Below are positions 15,900 through 24,414 of a stretch of DNA of 64,000 nt, one piece after another. The notes beneath the pieces are model-generated. The model saw only the letters and a list, made by a program, of their open reading frames with translations. It had not been told where the DNA came from and searched no databases. Position numbers and translations under genes: made by a program. Numbering within the stretch: the first letter of the stretch is position 1; the number at the start of each line of letters is the position of its first letter. The stretch comes from Candidatus Gastranaerophilales bacterium (GTDB taxonomy: Bacteria; Cyanobacteriota; Vampirovibrionia; Gastranaerophilales; Gastranaerophilaceae), in assembly GCA_003150395.1 (NCBI GenBank), contig QAMI01000010.1:1-64000 (forward strand), given 5' to 3'.

Positions 15900-16715
15900 T
15901 TGTTAAAAGCTCAAAAATATGATGATATGACAAATATATTATGTTTTAAGAAAATGAGCTTAATGACAAGATTTATAGGTGAAGTGCGGAGTTTTACACA
16001 TTGCACGATAACGAATAAGAAAAAATATGCATTTACAATGGCGGAAGTCCTGATTACTTTGGGTATTATAGGAATAGTAGCTGCGATTACTCTGCCATCT
16101 GTAATTGGTAAATACCAGAAAAAAGTTACTGCAGAAAAATTAAAGAAGTTTTATTCTGTGATTACAAATGCTGCAAATCTTTCTGAGTATGAAAACGGTG
16201 ATATGTATTATTGGGATTTTCCAAAACAACCTTACTCTGATGATACAATTAAGTTTTTTAGAAAATATTACTTACCATACTTAAAAGATGCAAAAGAGTG
16301 TAATACAAGCAACTGTTTTACTCAGGAAAATTATAGAGTAAGGCAATTAAACGGGAATTCAGCATCAAATTTATATCAAAATAATTATCTGGTAAAGACA
16401 AATGATGGTATGTATATATTTTTACATTCAAATTCGCCAAATAAGTATTTCTGGATGTATGTAGATATAAACGGACATCAAAAGCCAAATCAAATCGGAT
16501 ATGATGTTTTTGTATTCGATATTTATGGATATCCGAATATTAATAATCGTAAAAATTATAGAATAAAATTTTGGGGACATTATTTAAAAGATGAAGAACT
16601 TGTAAAACCTACAAATTATGGTTGTATTAAAACCTCTCCAGAATATTCGGGTTTTAATTGCGGTGAATTAATAATGCGTAATGGGTGGGAAATCCATTAT
16701 AATTATCCTTGGTAA
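15900..16715 (+). CDS. Poly-G pilin B: type IV pilin-like protein
   Basis: The pilin frame is open from 15816, but its first possible start is TTG 15900, without a ribosome binding site. The likely true start is ATG 15817 through the G tract when in frame, giving a long leader of about 70 residues. The core YAFTMAEVLITLGIIGIVAA carries Glu5 and Ala before the cleavage site. The family motif VDINGHQKPNQIGYDVFVF lies mid-protein, and the tail is CGELIMRNGWEIHYNYPW, like pilins A and E. It lies 63 bp after the permease, so a shared transcript is possible. Confidence 0.75.
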   Translation: MLKAQKYDDMTNILCFKKMSLMTRFIGEVRSFTHCTITNKKKYAFTMAEVLITLGIIGIVAAITLPSVIGKYQKKVTAEKLKKFYSVITNAANLSEYENGDMYYWDFPKQPYSDDTIKFFRKYYLPYLKDAKECNTSNCFTQENYRVRQLNGNSASNLYQNNYLVKTNDGMYIFLHSNSPNKYFWMYVDINGHQKPNQIGYDVFVFDIYGYPNINNRKNYRIKFWGHYLKDEELVKPTNYGCIKTSPEYSGFNCGELIMRNGWEIHYNYPW

Positions 16716-16781
16716 ACAATTATTAAATTATCCTCTAAGTTATTGAAAATAAAATTTGAGCAAATAGAATAAGTGTAGGAG

Positions 16782-16805
16782 TAACGCATATTCCGTAGTG
16801 CGTTA
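16782..16805. other. Hairpin upstream of pgi
   Basis: The inverted repeat TAACGCA / TGCGTTA has a 10-base loop and no T run. It lies between pilin B and pgi, about 70 bp before the pgi start. Function is unknown. Confidence 0.35.
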
Positions 16806-16873
16806 AAGTTATTACATAGCCAGTGTCGTGTTTTTATTATGTAAACTTTAAATATTAAGAGGGTTAAATAAAT

Positions 16874-18265
16874 ATGATTAAACTAAATTGTAAAAATGCT
16901 GATGCTCGGGTGATTGGGGAGGAGAACGGTCTTCATCTGGAGCAGGAATTTAACGAGTATAAAGATAAAATCGTCAGCATAATTGCAGATTTAAACAAAC
17001 GTAAGGATAAAAACGGACAATGGCTTCAATGGATGAATCTGGGCTATAATGAAGAAACTCTCTGGTATGTAAAAGAATATGCCGCAATGGTTAAGGGTCG
17101 TTTTGACAATATTCTTGTGCTCGGGATTGGCGGGTCGGCTTTGGGCGGAATTGCGGTTACAGAAGCACTTTTAAAGCCTTATTGGAATTTGTTATCTGAA
17201 GAACAAAGAAATGGCATGCCAAGGATTTTCTTTCTTGATAATATTGACCCTGACACTATGAACGGTCTTTTTAATGCATTGGATTTGAATAAAACGCTCG
17301 TAAATGTGATTACCAAATCCGGCGATACTGCTGAAACCATGTCACAGTTTATGATTGTGAAAGACCGCCTTGAAAAAGAACTCGGAGACAAATATCGTTA
17401 TAATATTGTTGCCACAACTGATAGTAAAACAGGGATTCTAAGACAGATTTCCGAACAGGAAGGTTACAAAACTTTTGTTGTTCCTGATGATGTCGGCGGA
17501 CGATTTTCTGTTTTCTCTGCTGTTGGACTTTTACCGTTTGCGCTTGTTGGGATTGATGTTGATGAAATCATTAACGGTATTAAGGACATGGACTTGGCGC
17601 TTAAAAATACCGATATTCACGAAAATATTGCAGCTCAAAATGCTTTAATTCATTACTTATTAGATAAAAAGAAAGGTAAAAATATTTCAGTTATGATGCC
17701 GTATTCAAGCCGCTTGAAGTACGTAGCTGACTGGTATGTGCAGCTTTGGGCAGAATCTCTGGGAAAAAATAAAGATAAAGACGGCGTTGATGTAAACATA
17801 GGTCCGACTCCCGTAAAGGCTTTGGGGGCAACTGACCAGCATTCTCAAATTCAACTTTACAATGAAGGCCCGAATGATAAAATTATAAACTTCATTCGTG
17901 TTGAAAACTTTGATACAACGCTTGAAATACCTAATATTTTTGAATACACCGGAATAGGTTACCTTGGGGGAAAATCAATAAATCAGCTTATCAATGCCGA
18001 GGCTGATTCAACAAGAGTTGCGCTTGCAGATTATGGAAGGCCGACCGTGACTATTTCTATTGAAAAAGTCGATGGTTATAATATAGGTCAACTGCTCTAT
18101 ATGCTGGAGGTTCAAACTGCTATTGCAGGCGAGTTATATAATATTAATGCTTTTAATCAGCCCGGTGTTGAGCAGGCAAAAAATTATACATATGCACTTA
18201 TGGGAAGAGCCGGCTATGAAGATAGTGCACAAACTCTCCAGACAAAAATGGCAGCCGCAGTATAA
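16874..18265 (+). CDS. pgi: Glucose-6-phosphate isomerase
   Basis: The product is 463 residues. The sugar-phosphate-binding core VLGIGGSALGGIAVTEALL, VNVITKSGDTAETM and VGGRFSVFSAVGLLPFAL is typical of PGI, as is the catalytic region GATDQHSQIQLYNEGPNDK. It interconverts glucose 6-phosphate and fructose 6-phosphate in the cytoplasm and connects glycolysis with glycogen synthesis (glgA at 54458). The start has GAGGG upstream. A hairpin terminator follows. Confidence 0.97.
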   Translation: MIKLNCKNADARVIGEENGLHLEQEFNEYKDKIVSIIADLNKRKDKNGQWLQWMNLGYNEETLWYVKEYAAMVKGRFDNILVLGIGGSALGGIAVTEALLKPYWNLLSEEQRNGMPRIFFLDNIDPDTMNGLFNALDLNKTLVNVITKSGDTAETMSQFMIVKDRLEKELGDKYRYNIVATTDSKTGILRQISEQEGYKTFVVPDDVGGRFSVFSAVGLLPFALVGIDVDEIINGIKDMDLALKNTDIHENIAAQNALIHYLLDKKKGKNISVMMPYSSRLKYVADWYVQLWAESLGKNKDKDGVDVNIGPTPVKALGATDQHSQIQLYNEGPNDKIINFIRVENFDTTLEIPNIFEYTGIGYLGGKSINQLINAEADSTRVALADYGRPTVTISIEKVDGYNIGQLLYMLEVQTAIAGELYNINAFNQPGVEQAKNYTYALMGRAGYEDSAQTLQTKMAAAV

Positions 18266-18288
18266 TTAATAAATTTATCACTAATAAA

Positions 18289-18320
18289 TAAAGGCTTGAA
18301 AATTTTCAAGTCTTTATTAT
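18289..18320 (+). terminator. Terminator after pgi
   Basis: The stem AAAGGCTTGAAAA / TTTTCAAGTCTTT has a bulge and is followed by a T-rich run. Confidence 0.7.
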
Positions 18321-18353
18321 ATTATTTAAAGAGGGATATTTATAAGAACTTTA

Positions 18354-18887
18354 ATGAAAATTTTAAACCAAAAAATACTGTCACTAATTTTAATTACTTT
18401 TGTCCTAATATTTTCAAAAAATACAGGGTTAAATAGTGATATGGTTTTTGCTGACACAACTTTAAAAACAGGAATTTCATTAATTGAAAATGTCCCAACA
18501 GGATTGTTTGGTACCTGGCGTGTTGCAGCTGTTTTGAAAACAACAGACAGCCCGGAAGTTTTTCGTTCAAAAAGTGCAGATTTGTGGAACTTATCAAGGA
18601 ATGACAGCGTCATGAATTTAACAAATCCTTTTACTGGAGCTTCAGCTGATTTGTCGGTTGAATTTGTAAAAGGTAATGTGATAAAATTCACGAAAGAAGG
18701 AGTGTCAGACAACAAAAAGTTGACGGATACGGTTGAATTGAAGCTTAACGGCAATAAATTTACCGGTGTTAACCGTTTGACTTTGCAAACTATTTCTCCG
18801 GCTGGCGGGGTGATTACAAAAACTCAAAATGCAGAATATGTGCTCGTTGGAGAAAAGATTTCAGGAATGAGTGTATTGGAAAAATGA
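18354..18887 (+). CDS. Secreted hypothetical protein upstream of trxB
   Basis: The product is 177 residues. The N-terminus has a basic start and a hydrophobic core (KILSLILITFVLIF, about residues 7-20), a likely signal sequence or anchor with possible cleavage near residue 34. The rest is a short beta-rich domain without cysteines or known catalytic motifs. It ends 9 bp before trxB, so the two are probably co-transcribed. The family is not recognised. A periplasmic or outer-membrane-facing role is the most that can be inferred. Confidence 0.7.
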   Translation: MKILNQKILSLILITFVLIFSKNTGLNSDMVFADTTLKTGISLIENVPTGLFGTWRVAAVLKTTDSPEVFRSKSADLWNLSRNDSVMNLTNPFTGASADLSVEFVKGNVIKFTKEGVSDNKKLTDTVELKLNGNKFTGVNRLTLQTISPAGGVITKTQNAEYVLVGEKISGMSVLEK

Positions 18888-18896
18888 GGATAAATT

Positions 18897-19841
18897 ATGC
18901 AAAGTTATGAATTTGATACAGTTATTTTAGGTGGAGGCCCGGCTGGACTGAGCGCAGGTATATATGCAAGCCGTGGTGCGGTTTCAACCGCAATTCTTGA
19001 TGTTTCAATGATGGGCGGGCAGCCGTCAAATTATTTGGAACTTGAAAATTATCCCGGATTTCCTATAATTGGCGGCTATGATTTGATGGAGAAGTTTGAA
19101 GAACATGCTGACAAGTTTGGTGTTCAAAAATTTCCGATGCAGGAAATTGAAAGCTTGGATTTGAAATCTACTCCGAAAGTTATCGTTACTAAAGAAGCGG
19201 AATTCAAAGCAAAAACGGTGATTATAGCCTGCGGGGCACAGCCAATGAAATTAGGTGTTCCCGGTGAAGCTGAATTCGTAGGGCGCGGTGTAAGTTACTG
19301 TGCGGTTTGTGATGGTGCTTTTTACAAGGATAAAGTTGTTGCAGTTGTTGGAGGCGGAAATGCAGCGGTTGAAGAAGCTATGTATTTGACAAAATTTGCT
19401 AACAAAGTTTATGTGATTCATCGTCGTAACGAACTTCGTGCAGACAAAATTGTTCAGGAACGTGCGTTCAAGAATGAAAAAATTGAATTTATCTGGGACA
19501 GCGTTGTGAAAGAAATAAAAGGTGAGGATTTGGTTCACACTGCAGTTCTTGAGAATGTAAAATCAGGCGAATGTTCAAATTTGCAGATAAATGGAGTATT
19601 CCCATATATAGGAATGGTTCCGAATGTTGAAGGTATTTCAGGACAAGTTGAGCAAGATGCCAGCGGTTTTATCGTTACTGATGCAACTATGAAAACATCT
19701 GTAGACGGTGTTTTTGCAGTTGGTGATGTCCGGAAAACTCCATTAAGACAGGTAATTACAGCAGCGGCGGACGGGGCAGTCGGTGCAGTTTATGCTGTTA
19801 AGTACCTCGAAAGCTTGAAAGATGTTCCGCAAACTGTTTAA
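18897..19841 (+). CDS. trxB: Thioredoxin reductase
   Basis: The product is 314 residues. FAD-binding GGGPAG lies at 12-17, the redox-active pair Cys135-A-V-Cys138 sits in YCAVCDGAF, the NADPH-binding VVGGGNAAVEEA follows, and the C-terminal FAD motif is GVFAVGDVR. It reduces thioredoxin with NADPH. A GAGGA ribosome binding site precedes the ATG and a strong terminator follows. Confidence 0.96.
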   Translation: MQSYEFDTVILGGGPAGLSAGIYASRGAVSTAILDVSMMGGQPSNYLELENYPGFPIIGGYDLMEKFEEHADKFGVQKFPMQEIESLDLKSTPKVIVTKEAEFKAKTVIIACGAQPMKLGVPGEAEFVGRGVSYCAVCDGAFYKDKVVAVVGGGNAAVEEAMYLTKFANKVYVIHRRNELRADKIVQERAFKNEKIEFIWDSVVKEIKGEDLVHTAVLENVKSGECSNLQINGVFPYIGMVPNVEGISGQVEQDASGFIVTDATMKTSVDGVFAVGDVRKTPLRQVITAAADGAVGAVYAVKYLESLKDVPQTV

Positions 19842-19868
19842 AATTTCAAACCTTACAGACGTAAAATG

Positions 19869-19890
19869 AAAGAGCCGAAAGGCTCTTTTT
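19869..19890 (+). terminator. Terminator after trxB
   Basis: AAAGAGCC-GAAA-GGCTCTTT is a perfect GNRA-capped stem followed by Ts. Confidence 0.92.
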
Positions 19891-19968
19891 GTAAATATAA
19901 GTTTACAAAATAACAAAATTCATATTTATGAGTTTTTATGCTTTTGTAGTTAGGAAAGGACACTCTGA

Positions 19969-20361
19969 ATGAACATTAATTCAAAATTAAATCTTATTCA
20001 TGCCCAAAACTGTAATCAAAAGACTGCAGTTCCAGCATTTGGTAAAAAGTACCCGTTTAGTGATGTAATGACAATTATGTCAGGAACATATGCCCATAAT
20101 GAAGCCTCAGTAAGCAAAACTGTTGAGGAATTGCTTGGCAGAAAAGGCAGGAACCAAATGGAACAATTTTTGGATTTTCTTAATGTAGGCAATAAACTTA
20201 ACAAAAAATATCCAGAATTAAAACAATATGCAGATTCTTTTTATAATGCTGTAAATAAAAATAGCCAAAACCCATTTTCTATCACTAAAGAAGATGCCGC
20301 AAGGGTTATTGCAAAAGAAACAGAAAAATACGGAAGTAAATTTATTGATGTTGAAATATAG
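19969..20361 (+). CDS. Small hypothetical protein
   Basis: The product is 130 residues and has no signal peptide. After a polar N-terminus with VPAFGKKYPF it is mostly helical (SVSKTVEELLGRKGRNQMEQ, then KEDAARVIAKETEKYG). A good ribosome binding site (AGGAAAGGA) and flanking terminators show that it is a single-gene transcription unit. The family is not recognised. It lies near trxB and pilT but shares no transcript with either. Confidence 0.75.
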   Translation: MNINSKLNLIHAQNCNQKTAVPAFGKKYPFSDVMTIMSGTYAHNEASVSKTVEELLGRKGRNQMEQFLDFLNVGNKLNKKYPELKQYADSFYNAVNKNSQNPFSITKEDAARVIAKETEKYGSKFIDVEI

Positions 20362-20382
20362 TAATTTTTTGCAATATAAGAG

Positions 20383-20415
20383 AATACGGACCAGTTTTTG
20401 GTCTGTATTTTTTTA
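20383..20415 (+). terminator. Terminator of the small hypothetical gene
   Basis: The stem AATACGGACCA / TGGTCTGTATT has one G-T pair and is followed by seven Ts. Confidence 0.85.
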
Positions 20416-20416
20416 T

Positions 20417-20444
20417 AAAAAAAAGTTGCCTGAAAATAGGCAAC
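20417..20444 (-). terminator. Minus-strand terminator facing the previous one
   Basis: GTTGCCT (20425-20431) pairs perfectly with AGGCAAC (20438-20444). Read on the minus strand it is followed by an eight-U run. No minus-strand gene to the right explains it, so it may end an unannotated RNA starting between about 20450 and 20700. Confidence 0.7.
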
Positions 20445-20621
20445 ATTAAATAAACACGAGGATATTAAGAGAGAGAGAGTATAAAAATCTTTTTCTTTAT
20501 TTCGTCCTAGATTAGAACATCTTTTATATTTTCTTTATTGTTTTACCAATTATAATTTTTTGATTTCCCTTACATTTATATAAAGTATTTTTGTCTTTAA
20601 AAATTGACTTTTCTTTTTGAT
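20445..20621. other. Gene-free spacer upstream of pilT
   Basis: This very AT-rich stretch has no supported reading frame. It has a purine-rich tract AAGAGAGAGAGAG at 20468-20480. It is a possible locus for the small minus-strand RNA implied by the terminator at 20417-20444. Otherwise nothing is seen. Confidence 0.4.
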
Positions 20622-20643
20622 TTTGTTACAACCTTGTAACAAA
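20622..20643. promoter_or_regulatory. Perfect inverted repeat upstream of pilT promoter
   Basis: The arms TTTGTTACAA and TTGTAACAAA (10 bp each, perfect) surround a CC centre. The site ends 32 bp before the pilT -35 box, a typical activator position, and could equally control a divergent transcript. The bound protein is unknown. Confidence 0.55.
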
Positions 20644-20675
20644 TCCTATAAATGGTTGTATTTTTTGTAAAGTTA

Positions 20676-20704
20676 TTGTCATATGCTAACCTAAATGTTA
20701 TAAT
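20676..20704 (+). promoter_or_regulatory. Sigma-70 promoter of pilT
   Basis: The -35 TTGTCA at 20676-20681, a 17-bp spacer and the -10 TATAAT at 20699-20704 give an expected start near 20711, about 24 bases before the GTG. Confidence 0.75.
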
Positions 20705-20734
20705 ATTAACCAAGAAGAATTGAGAGGAATAATA

Positions 20735-21844
20735 GTGGAAAGCAGTTTTGATATAGTTGCATTTTTGGAAAGAGCTGTTGCAATCGGAGCTTCGGATATT
20801 CATTTGGCGGTTAATGAATACCCTGCAATAAGAAAAGATGGTAAAATTATAAAAATTAACATGCCAATGTTAACAGAAACCGATATTGATGAAGCTCTTA
20901 GTGCAATTCTTCCTGCAAGTGTAAATAATAATCATCTTGATAATGTCTATGATTTGGATTTTGCATACGAAATCCTAGGCTGTTCTCGTTTCCGTGTGAA
21001 TTTAAGCAGGCAGCTCGGAAGATATTCACTTGTTATAAGAACTATCCCTTATGAGATTAAAAATGTTGCTGAATTGCATCTCCCAAAAGCTATTGAGCAA
21101 TTCTCGAACCAGAATAATGGTCTTGTTCTAATTACAGGCCCTACAGGAAGTGGAAAATCAACTACTATTGCTGCTTTGATTGACTATATAAACCTCAATT
21201 ATCCTAAGCATATTATTACAATTGAAGATCCTGTTGAATTCATTTTCAGCAACAGAAAATCTATTGTATCGCAGCGTCAAATAGGAGTTGATACCCGCTC
21301 ATTCCCTGATGGTATTAAATATGCCCTGAGACAAGATCCGGATGTCATATTTATTGGCGAGATTCGTGACAGAGAAACAATTGTGAGTGCATTGAAGGCT
21401 GCTGAAACAGGACACCTTGTCTTTGCAACAATACACACAAACGATGCAGTTCAAACCGTAAACAGAATTGTAAATATGTTTGAACCATCTGATAGACAAT
21501 TTGTTCGTGCTCAAATTGCTCAAATTCTTAGAGGTACAATTTCTCAAAGGCTGGTTCCTCTTCAGGATTCAATGGGAAGACGTCCGGCTTGCGAACTTTT
21601 GGTTGTGACTTCTACGGTAAAAGATTTCATTGAAAAAGATAAGCTTGAAGAGGTTTATGACCTTGTTAAAAAAGGCTCTTTTAACAACATGATTACAATG
21701 AACATGTCTTTGTATTCTTTATATACAGAAGGTTTTATTACGGAAGAGACAGCATTAGAATATTCTGACGATAAAAATGAACTCAGACAGATGTTCCGTG
21801 GAGTATTCCAGGGGACAGCTCCCGGCAACAGGGATAAACAATAG
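20735..21844 (+). CDS. pilT: Type IV pilus retraction ATPase PilT
   Basis: The product is 369 residues from GTG 20735. This start is preferred because GAGAGG lies seven bases upstream; an in-frame TTG at 20720 would overlap that site. Motifs are Walker A GPTGSGKS at about 135-142, Asp box ITIEDPVEF, Walker B DPDVIFIGEIRD, and His box HLVFATIHTNDAVQTVNRIV. The N-terminus has the PilT ASDIHLAV. It hydrolyses ATP at the inner membrane to depolymerise pili and drive twitching. The paired extension ATPase PilB is not in the window. recO follows one base later. Confidence 0.95.
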   Translation: MESSFDIVAFLERAVAIGASDIHLAVNEYPAIRKDGKIIKINMPMLTETDIDEALSAILPASVNNNHLDNVYDLDFAYEILGCSRFRVNLSRQLGRYSLVIRTIPYEIKNVAELHLPKAIEQFSNQNNGLVLITGPTGSGKSTTIAALIDYINLNYPKHIITIEDPVEFIFSNRKSIVSQRQIGVDTRSFPDGIKYALRQDPDVIFIGEIRDRETIVSALKAAETGHLVFATIHTNDAVQTVNRIVNMFEPSDRQFVRAQIAQILRGTISQRLVPLQDSMGRRPACELLVVTSTVKDFIEKDKLEEVYDLVKKGSFNNMITMNMSLYSLYTEGFITEETALEYSDDKNELRQMFRGVFQGTAPGNRDKQ

Positions 21845-21845
21845 G

Positions 21846-22607
21846 ATGAATAATTTTGTAACAGATGCTATTAATCTTAAGTCTTATAACTTAAGTGAGG
21901 CTGATAAAATTATTGTTATGTATTCTCGCGAAAAAGGCCTTATTCGTGGTGTTGCAAAAGGTGTGAAAAAGCCAAAAAGCAAGCTTGGGGCCCGCATGGA
22001 TTTGCTTGTTGCAAATAAACTTATGCTTTATAAGGGTAAGAATTTAGATACTATTTGCCAGGCTGAAGCTTTAAATACATTCACAAGGACGCGGCAGAAT
22101 ATGGATAAAATTTTTTACTCTATTTATGTCAGCGAAGTTGTAACAAATTTTGGTGTTGAAGATGATCCTTGTTCAAATGAAATTTTTGAACTGCTTTATC
22201 AAACTCTCGACTGTATTGCAAAATCATCGGGCAAGGTAGAGGTTATGATTGCAGTATTGAAATTTCAGATTAAAATGATGGCATTGTCAGGTTTTGGTAT
22301 TGAATTGAATACATGCTTAAAATGTGGATGTGAAATTCAAAATGATAATATGTATTTTTCATCCAATCGTGGTGGCGTTGTTTGTAAAAACTGCAGCGAT
22401 ATTTCTGCGGGTTATGTGCTTATGCACAGTAAAATAAGAGATTTTCTTAAAGAACTGGAGAGAACAGACTTTTTTGAACACAGTTCCTATGAAGAAAAGG
22501 CAACAGAGAAGATATGTACTGTTTGTTTTGAGCTTCTGAAGGGATATATTAATCTTCATTCTCCTCGTAAATTTAATTCAACGGAAATTCTGCAAGAAAT
22601 AAGTTAG
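21846..22607 (+). CDS. recO: DNA repair protein RecO
   Basis: The product is 253 residues from ATG 21846; upstream in-frame codons overlap pilT and are unlikely. The N-terminal OB-fold has TDAINLKSYNLSEADKIIVM and YSREKGLIRGVAKGVKKPKS. A zinc-binding CLKCG...CKNC lies near residues 158-185. RecO loads RecA with RecF/RecR and anneals single strands. recR is also in the window (56680). The gene starts one base after the pilT stop, so the pair is translationally close. Confidence 0.93.
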   Translation: MNNFVTDAINLKSYNLSEADKIIVMYSREKGLIRGVAKGVKKPKSKLGARMDLLVANKLMLYKGKNLDTICQAEALNTFTRTRQNMDKIFYSIYVSEVVTNFGVEDDPCSNEIFELLYQTLDCIAKSSGKVEVMIAVLKFQIKMMALSGFGIELNTCLKCGCEIQNDNMYFSSNRGGVVCKNCSDISAGYVLMHSKIRDFLKELERTDFFEHSSYEEKATEKICTVCFELLKGYINLHSPRKFNSTEILQEIS

Positions 22608-22648
22608 AGAATTTATCTGATTAAAGATTTGTTTATTACTGGAGCATT

Positions 22649-22709
22649 GGCTAAACACGGGAAGCTTTCTTTGAATAAAGAAAATTCGCCGCAAGAATAG
22701 CTTACCGGC
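22649..22709 (+). ncRNA. Candidate structured leader RNA (three-way junction)
   Basis: Stem P1 CGGGAAGC (22658-22665) / GCTTACCG (22700-22707) pairs at seven of eight positions. It exactly encloses P2 TTTCTTT-GAAT-AAAGAAA (22666-22683) and P3 ATTC-GCCGCAA-GAAT (22684-22698), with a single unpaired A at 22699. GGC at 22649-22651 could pair with the P3 loop GCC. No known riboswitch consensus is recognised. It lies in the 5' region of the gene at 22768, just before an RBS-sequestering hairpin, so a regulatory RNA is plausible but unproven. Confidence 0.4.
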
Positions 22710-22720
22710 TGATGAATATG

Positions 22721-22766
22721 TTTTTCTCCTGCATTAATTTATAGTTGATGAGCAACAGGAGAAAAA
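22721..22766 (+). promoter_or_regulatory. Hairpin covering the ribosome binding site of the 22768 gene
   Basis: TTTTTCTCCTG (22721-22731) is perfectly complementary to CAGGAGAAAAA (22756-22766), which contains the AGGAG ribosome binding site directly before ATG 22768. The loop is 24 bases. Folding would block initiation, so translation probably depends on an opening signal or on upstream folding. Confidence 0.6.
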
Positions 22767-22767
22767 A

Positions 22768-23832
22768 ATGAAGAGAATTGTATTATTACTGGTATTACTC
22801 TTAATCAGTTCAAACGCATATACAGAAGCAAGAGTTATCAGAACTTATCGGCCAATTCCGTACAACAGAGGGTTTAATCCTTTTGTGCGGCCGTCTTCGT
22901 CATATTTTGGTATAGGTCGATATAATTTCAATAACGGATATTACGGCAATTACTACAATAGATATAATAATTACAATAATAATTGGAGGAATAGCCGCTA
23001 TTATTATCCTACACGCTATTATAACAACAATTATCCGAGGCCGACTTATAACAATTACTATACACCACAGAATGTAAACGCTTTTGACAAGTTCCATAAT
23101 ATGAATAGAACGATTCACCGCTATAACTCTTCTCCAGCAAGAATTTACAGGCTTAATCGTTCTGAAGTTGCAAGTAGTATAAAACCTGTTTCTTACACAA
23201 CGGATGTGAACAAAAAAGATCCCAGGCTTTCTCTTGTTGAGAAAAATATATATGGCAAATCTTTTGACCATCAAGAGATAAATCTCCGTCTTAACAGACT
23301 TGAGAAATCCATGTTCAATAAAACATATCCTTCTCTTAGTAATGAAGAAAGAATTGAAAATCTTTTCGTAAATTATAATAAAGAGCTTCAAAATGCAATT
23401 CCACAAGAATTATCGGAACTTGAAAAAAATGTTTTTAAAAAAACTTACGAAAAGGAAGATGATTTAAGCAGGGTTTCCCGCCTTGAAGCCCAGGTTCTCG
23501 GTGCAATCCAGCAAGGAAATCTAAATAAGCGCGTAGATGTATTAAAAGATGCAATAGCTTCTTCGCAATATTCTTCTCCATACGGAACCTGCTATGGAGG
23601 CTACATGCCTCCAATGAATACCAATAAAGGTATAAAAAATACTCTAAGCCGTCTGGGCGATATGTTCGGTATGGGTTGTCCTACTGGCTTTTCTCCGCAA
23701 ATTCCTCCGTATGATACTTATCATTTTGACATGCAAGATGGAGGAAATTCAGAGTTTTACAGAGACAATTACGGTTATTACTATAATAATACCAACCGAG
23801 CTACAGGTACCGGAATACAAATTCTTGACTAA
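22768..23832 (+). CDS. Secreted Asn/Tyr-rich protein with LE-x(2)-V/M-F repeats
   Basis: The product is 354 residues. A signal peptide covers about residues 1-19 (KRIVLLLVLLLISSNAY). Residues about 30-110 are extremely rich in Asn, Tyr and Arg (NNGYYGNYYNRYNNYNNNWR), a low-complexity, aggregation-prone composition. From about 145 there are three or four degenerate repeats of the type RLSLVEKNIYGKSFD, RLNRLEKSMFNKTYP and LSELEKNVFKKTY. The C-terminal part is rich in Gly, Pro and Tyr. It is probably a cell-envelope or matrix protein. The family function is unknown. Its ribosome binding site is buried in a hairpin. Confidence 0.78.
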   Translation: MKRIVLLLVLLLISSNAYTEARVIRTYRPIPYNRGFNPFVRPSSSYFGIGRYNFNNGYYGNYYNRYNNYNNNWRNSRYYYPTRYYNNNYPRPTYNNYYTPQNVNAFDKFHNMNRTIHRYNSSPARIYRLNRSEVASSIKPVSYTTDVNKKDPRLSLVEKNIYGKSFDHQEINLRLNRLEKSMFNKTYPSLSNEERIENLFVNYNKELQNAIPQELSELEKNVFKKTYEKEDDLSRVSRLEAQVLGAIQQGNLNKRVDVLKDAIASSQYSSPYGTCYGGYMPPMNTNKGIKNTLSRLGDMFGMGCPTGFSPQIPPYDTYHFDMQDGGNSEFYRDNYGYYYNNTNRATGTGIQILD

Positions 23833-23847
23833 ATGAAAATTTTCATT
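23832..23847. repeat. Perfect 16-bp palindrome upstream of fliJ
   Basis: AATGAAAATTTTCATT is its own reverse complement. It overlaps the stop codon of the preceding gene and lies 74 bp before fliJ. It could be an operator or a weak hairpin. There is no further evidence. Confidence 0.35.
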
Positions 23848-23921
23848 AAATTAATATCATACAAATAGATGTTTGCTGCACTTTTAAAATAAAAGATAAT
23901 CATATTAAGAAAGTGTAGCAA

Positions 23922-24413
23922 ATGCCTTTTAGATACCGACTGCAAAAAGTACTTGATTTCAGAATCAGAAAAAAAGAAGAACAGCTTATGGTTGTTCAAA
24001 AGGCTCAGCAAGAAGTATTTATTGCAGAAGAAAATATCCGGAAAAATAACGAAGAAATCCGTCAAACGCAGATAAATATGCGTCAGGCTGACCCGATGAT
24101 GTATGAGACCTACGACAATTATCTTATATTCCTTTGGGACAAGGCGGAAAAGCTTGAACAGATTCGCGCGGAAGCTCAAAAAGTTCTGGATATGGAGAAA
24201 GCAAAACTCGTGAAACTGGAGCAGGCTGTCAAGGTTTTGGAAAAACATAAAGAGAAGAACCGCGAGGCCTATCTGGAGGAAGAGAAAAAAGCAGAATTAA
24301 AACAATTTTCAGAACTCGGAGTTCAGAGATTCTTCAACCAATCTAAAGAACGGCAGGAAGAAGAAGACCGGGAAATTTTAAAACAGTTGGAACAACTGGA
24401 GGAAGGTTTATAA
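23922..24413 (+). CDS. fliJ: Flagellar export chaperone FliJ
   Basis: The product is 163 residues and almost entirely coiled coil. The N-terminus FRYRLQKVLDFRIRKKEEQ is the characteristic FliJ start. Heptad-rich segments of charged residues run to the end. FliJ is a soluble part of the flagellar type III export apparatus that links the FliI ATPase with FlhA. The next gene starts one base after its stop, and both are probably translated from one message. Confidence 0.85.
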   Translation: MPFRYRLQKVLDFRIRKKEEQLMVVQKAQQEVFIAEENIRKNNEEIRQTQINMRQADPMMYETYDNYLIFLWDKAEKLEQIRAEAQKVLDMEKAKLVKLEQAVKVLEKHKEKNREAYLEEEKKAELKQFSELGVQRFFNQSKERQEEEDREILKQLEQLEEGL

Positions 24414-24414
24414 A

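Noticed and set aside
22640..22720. c-di-GMP, cobalamin or TPP riboswitch before the Asn/Tyr-rich gene
   Set aside because: None of the conserved cores of these classes could be matched; kept only as an unclassified structured leader.
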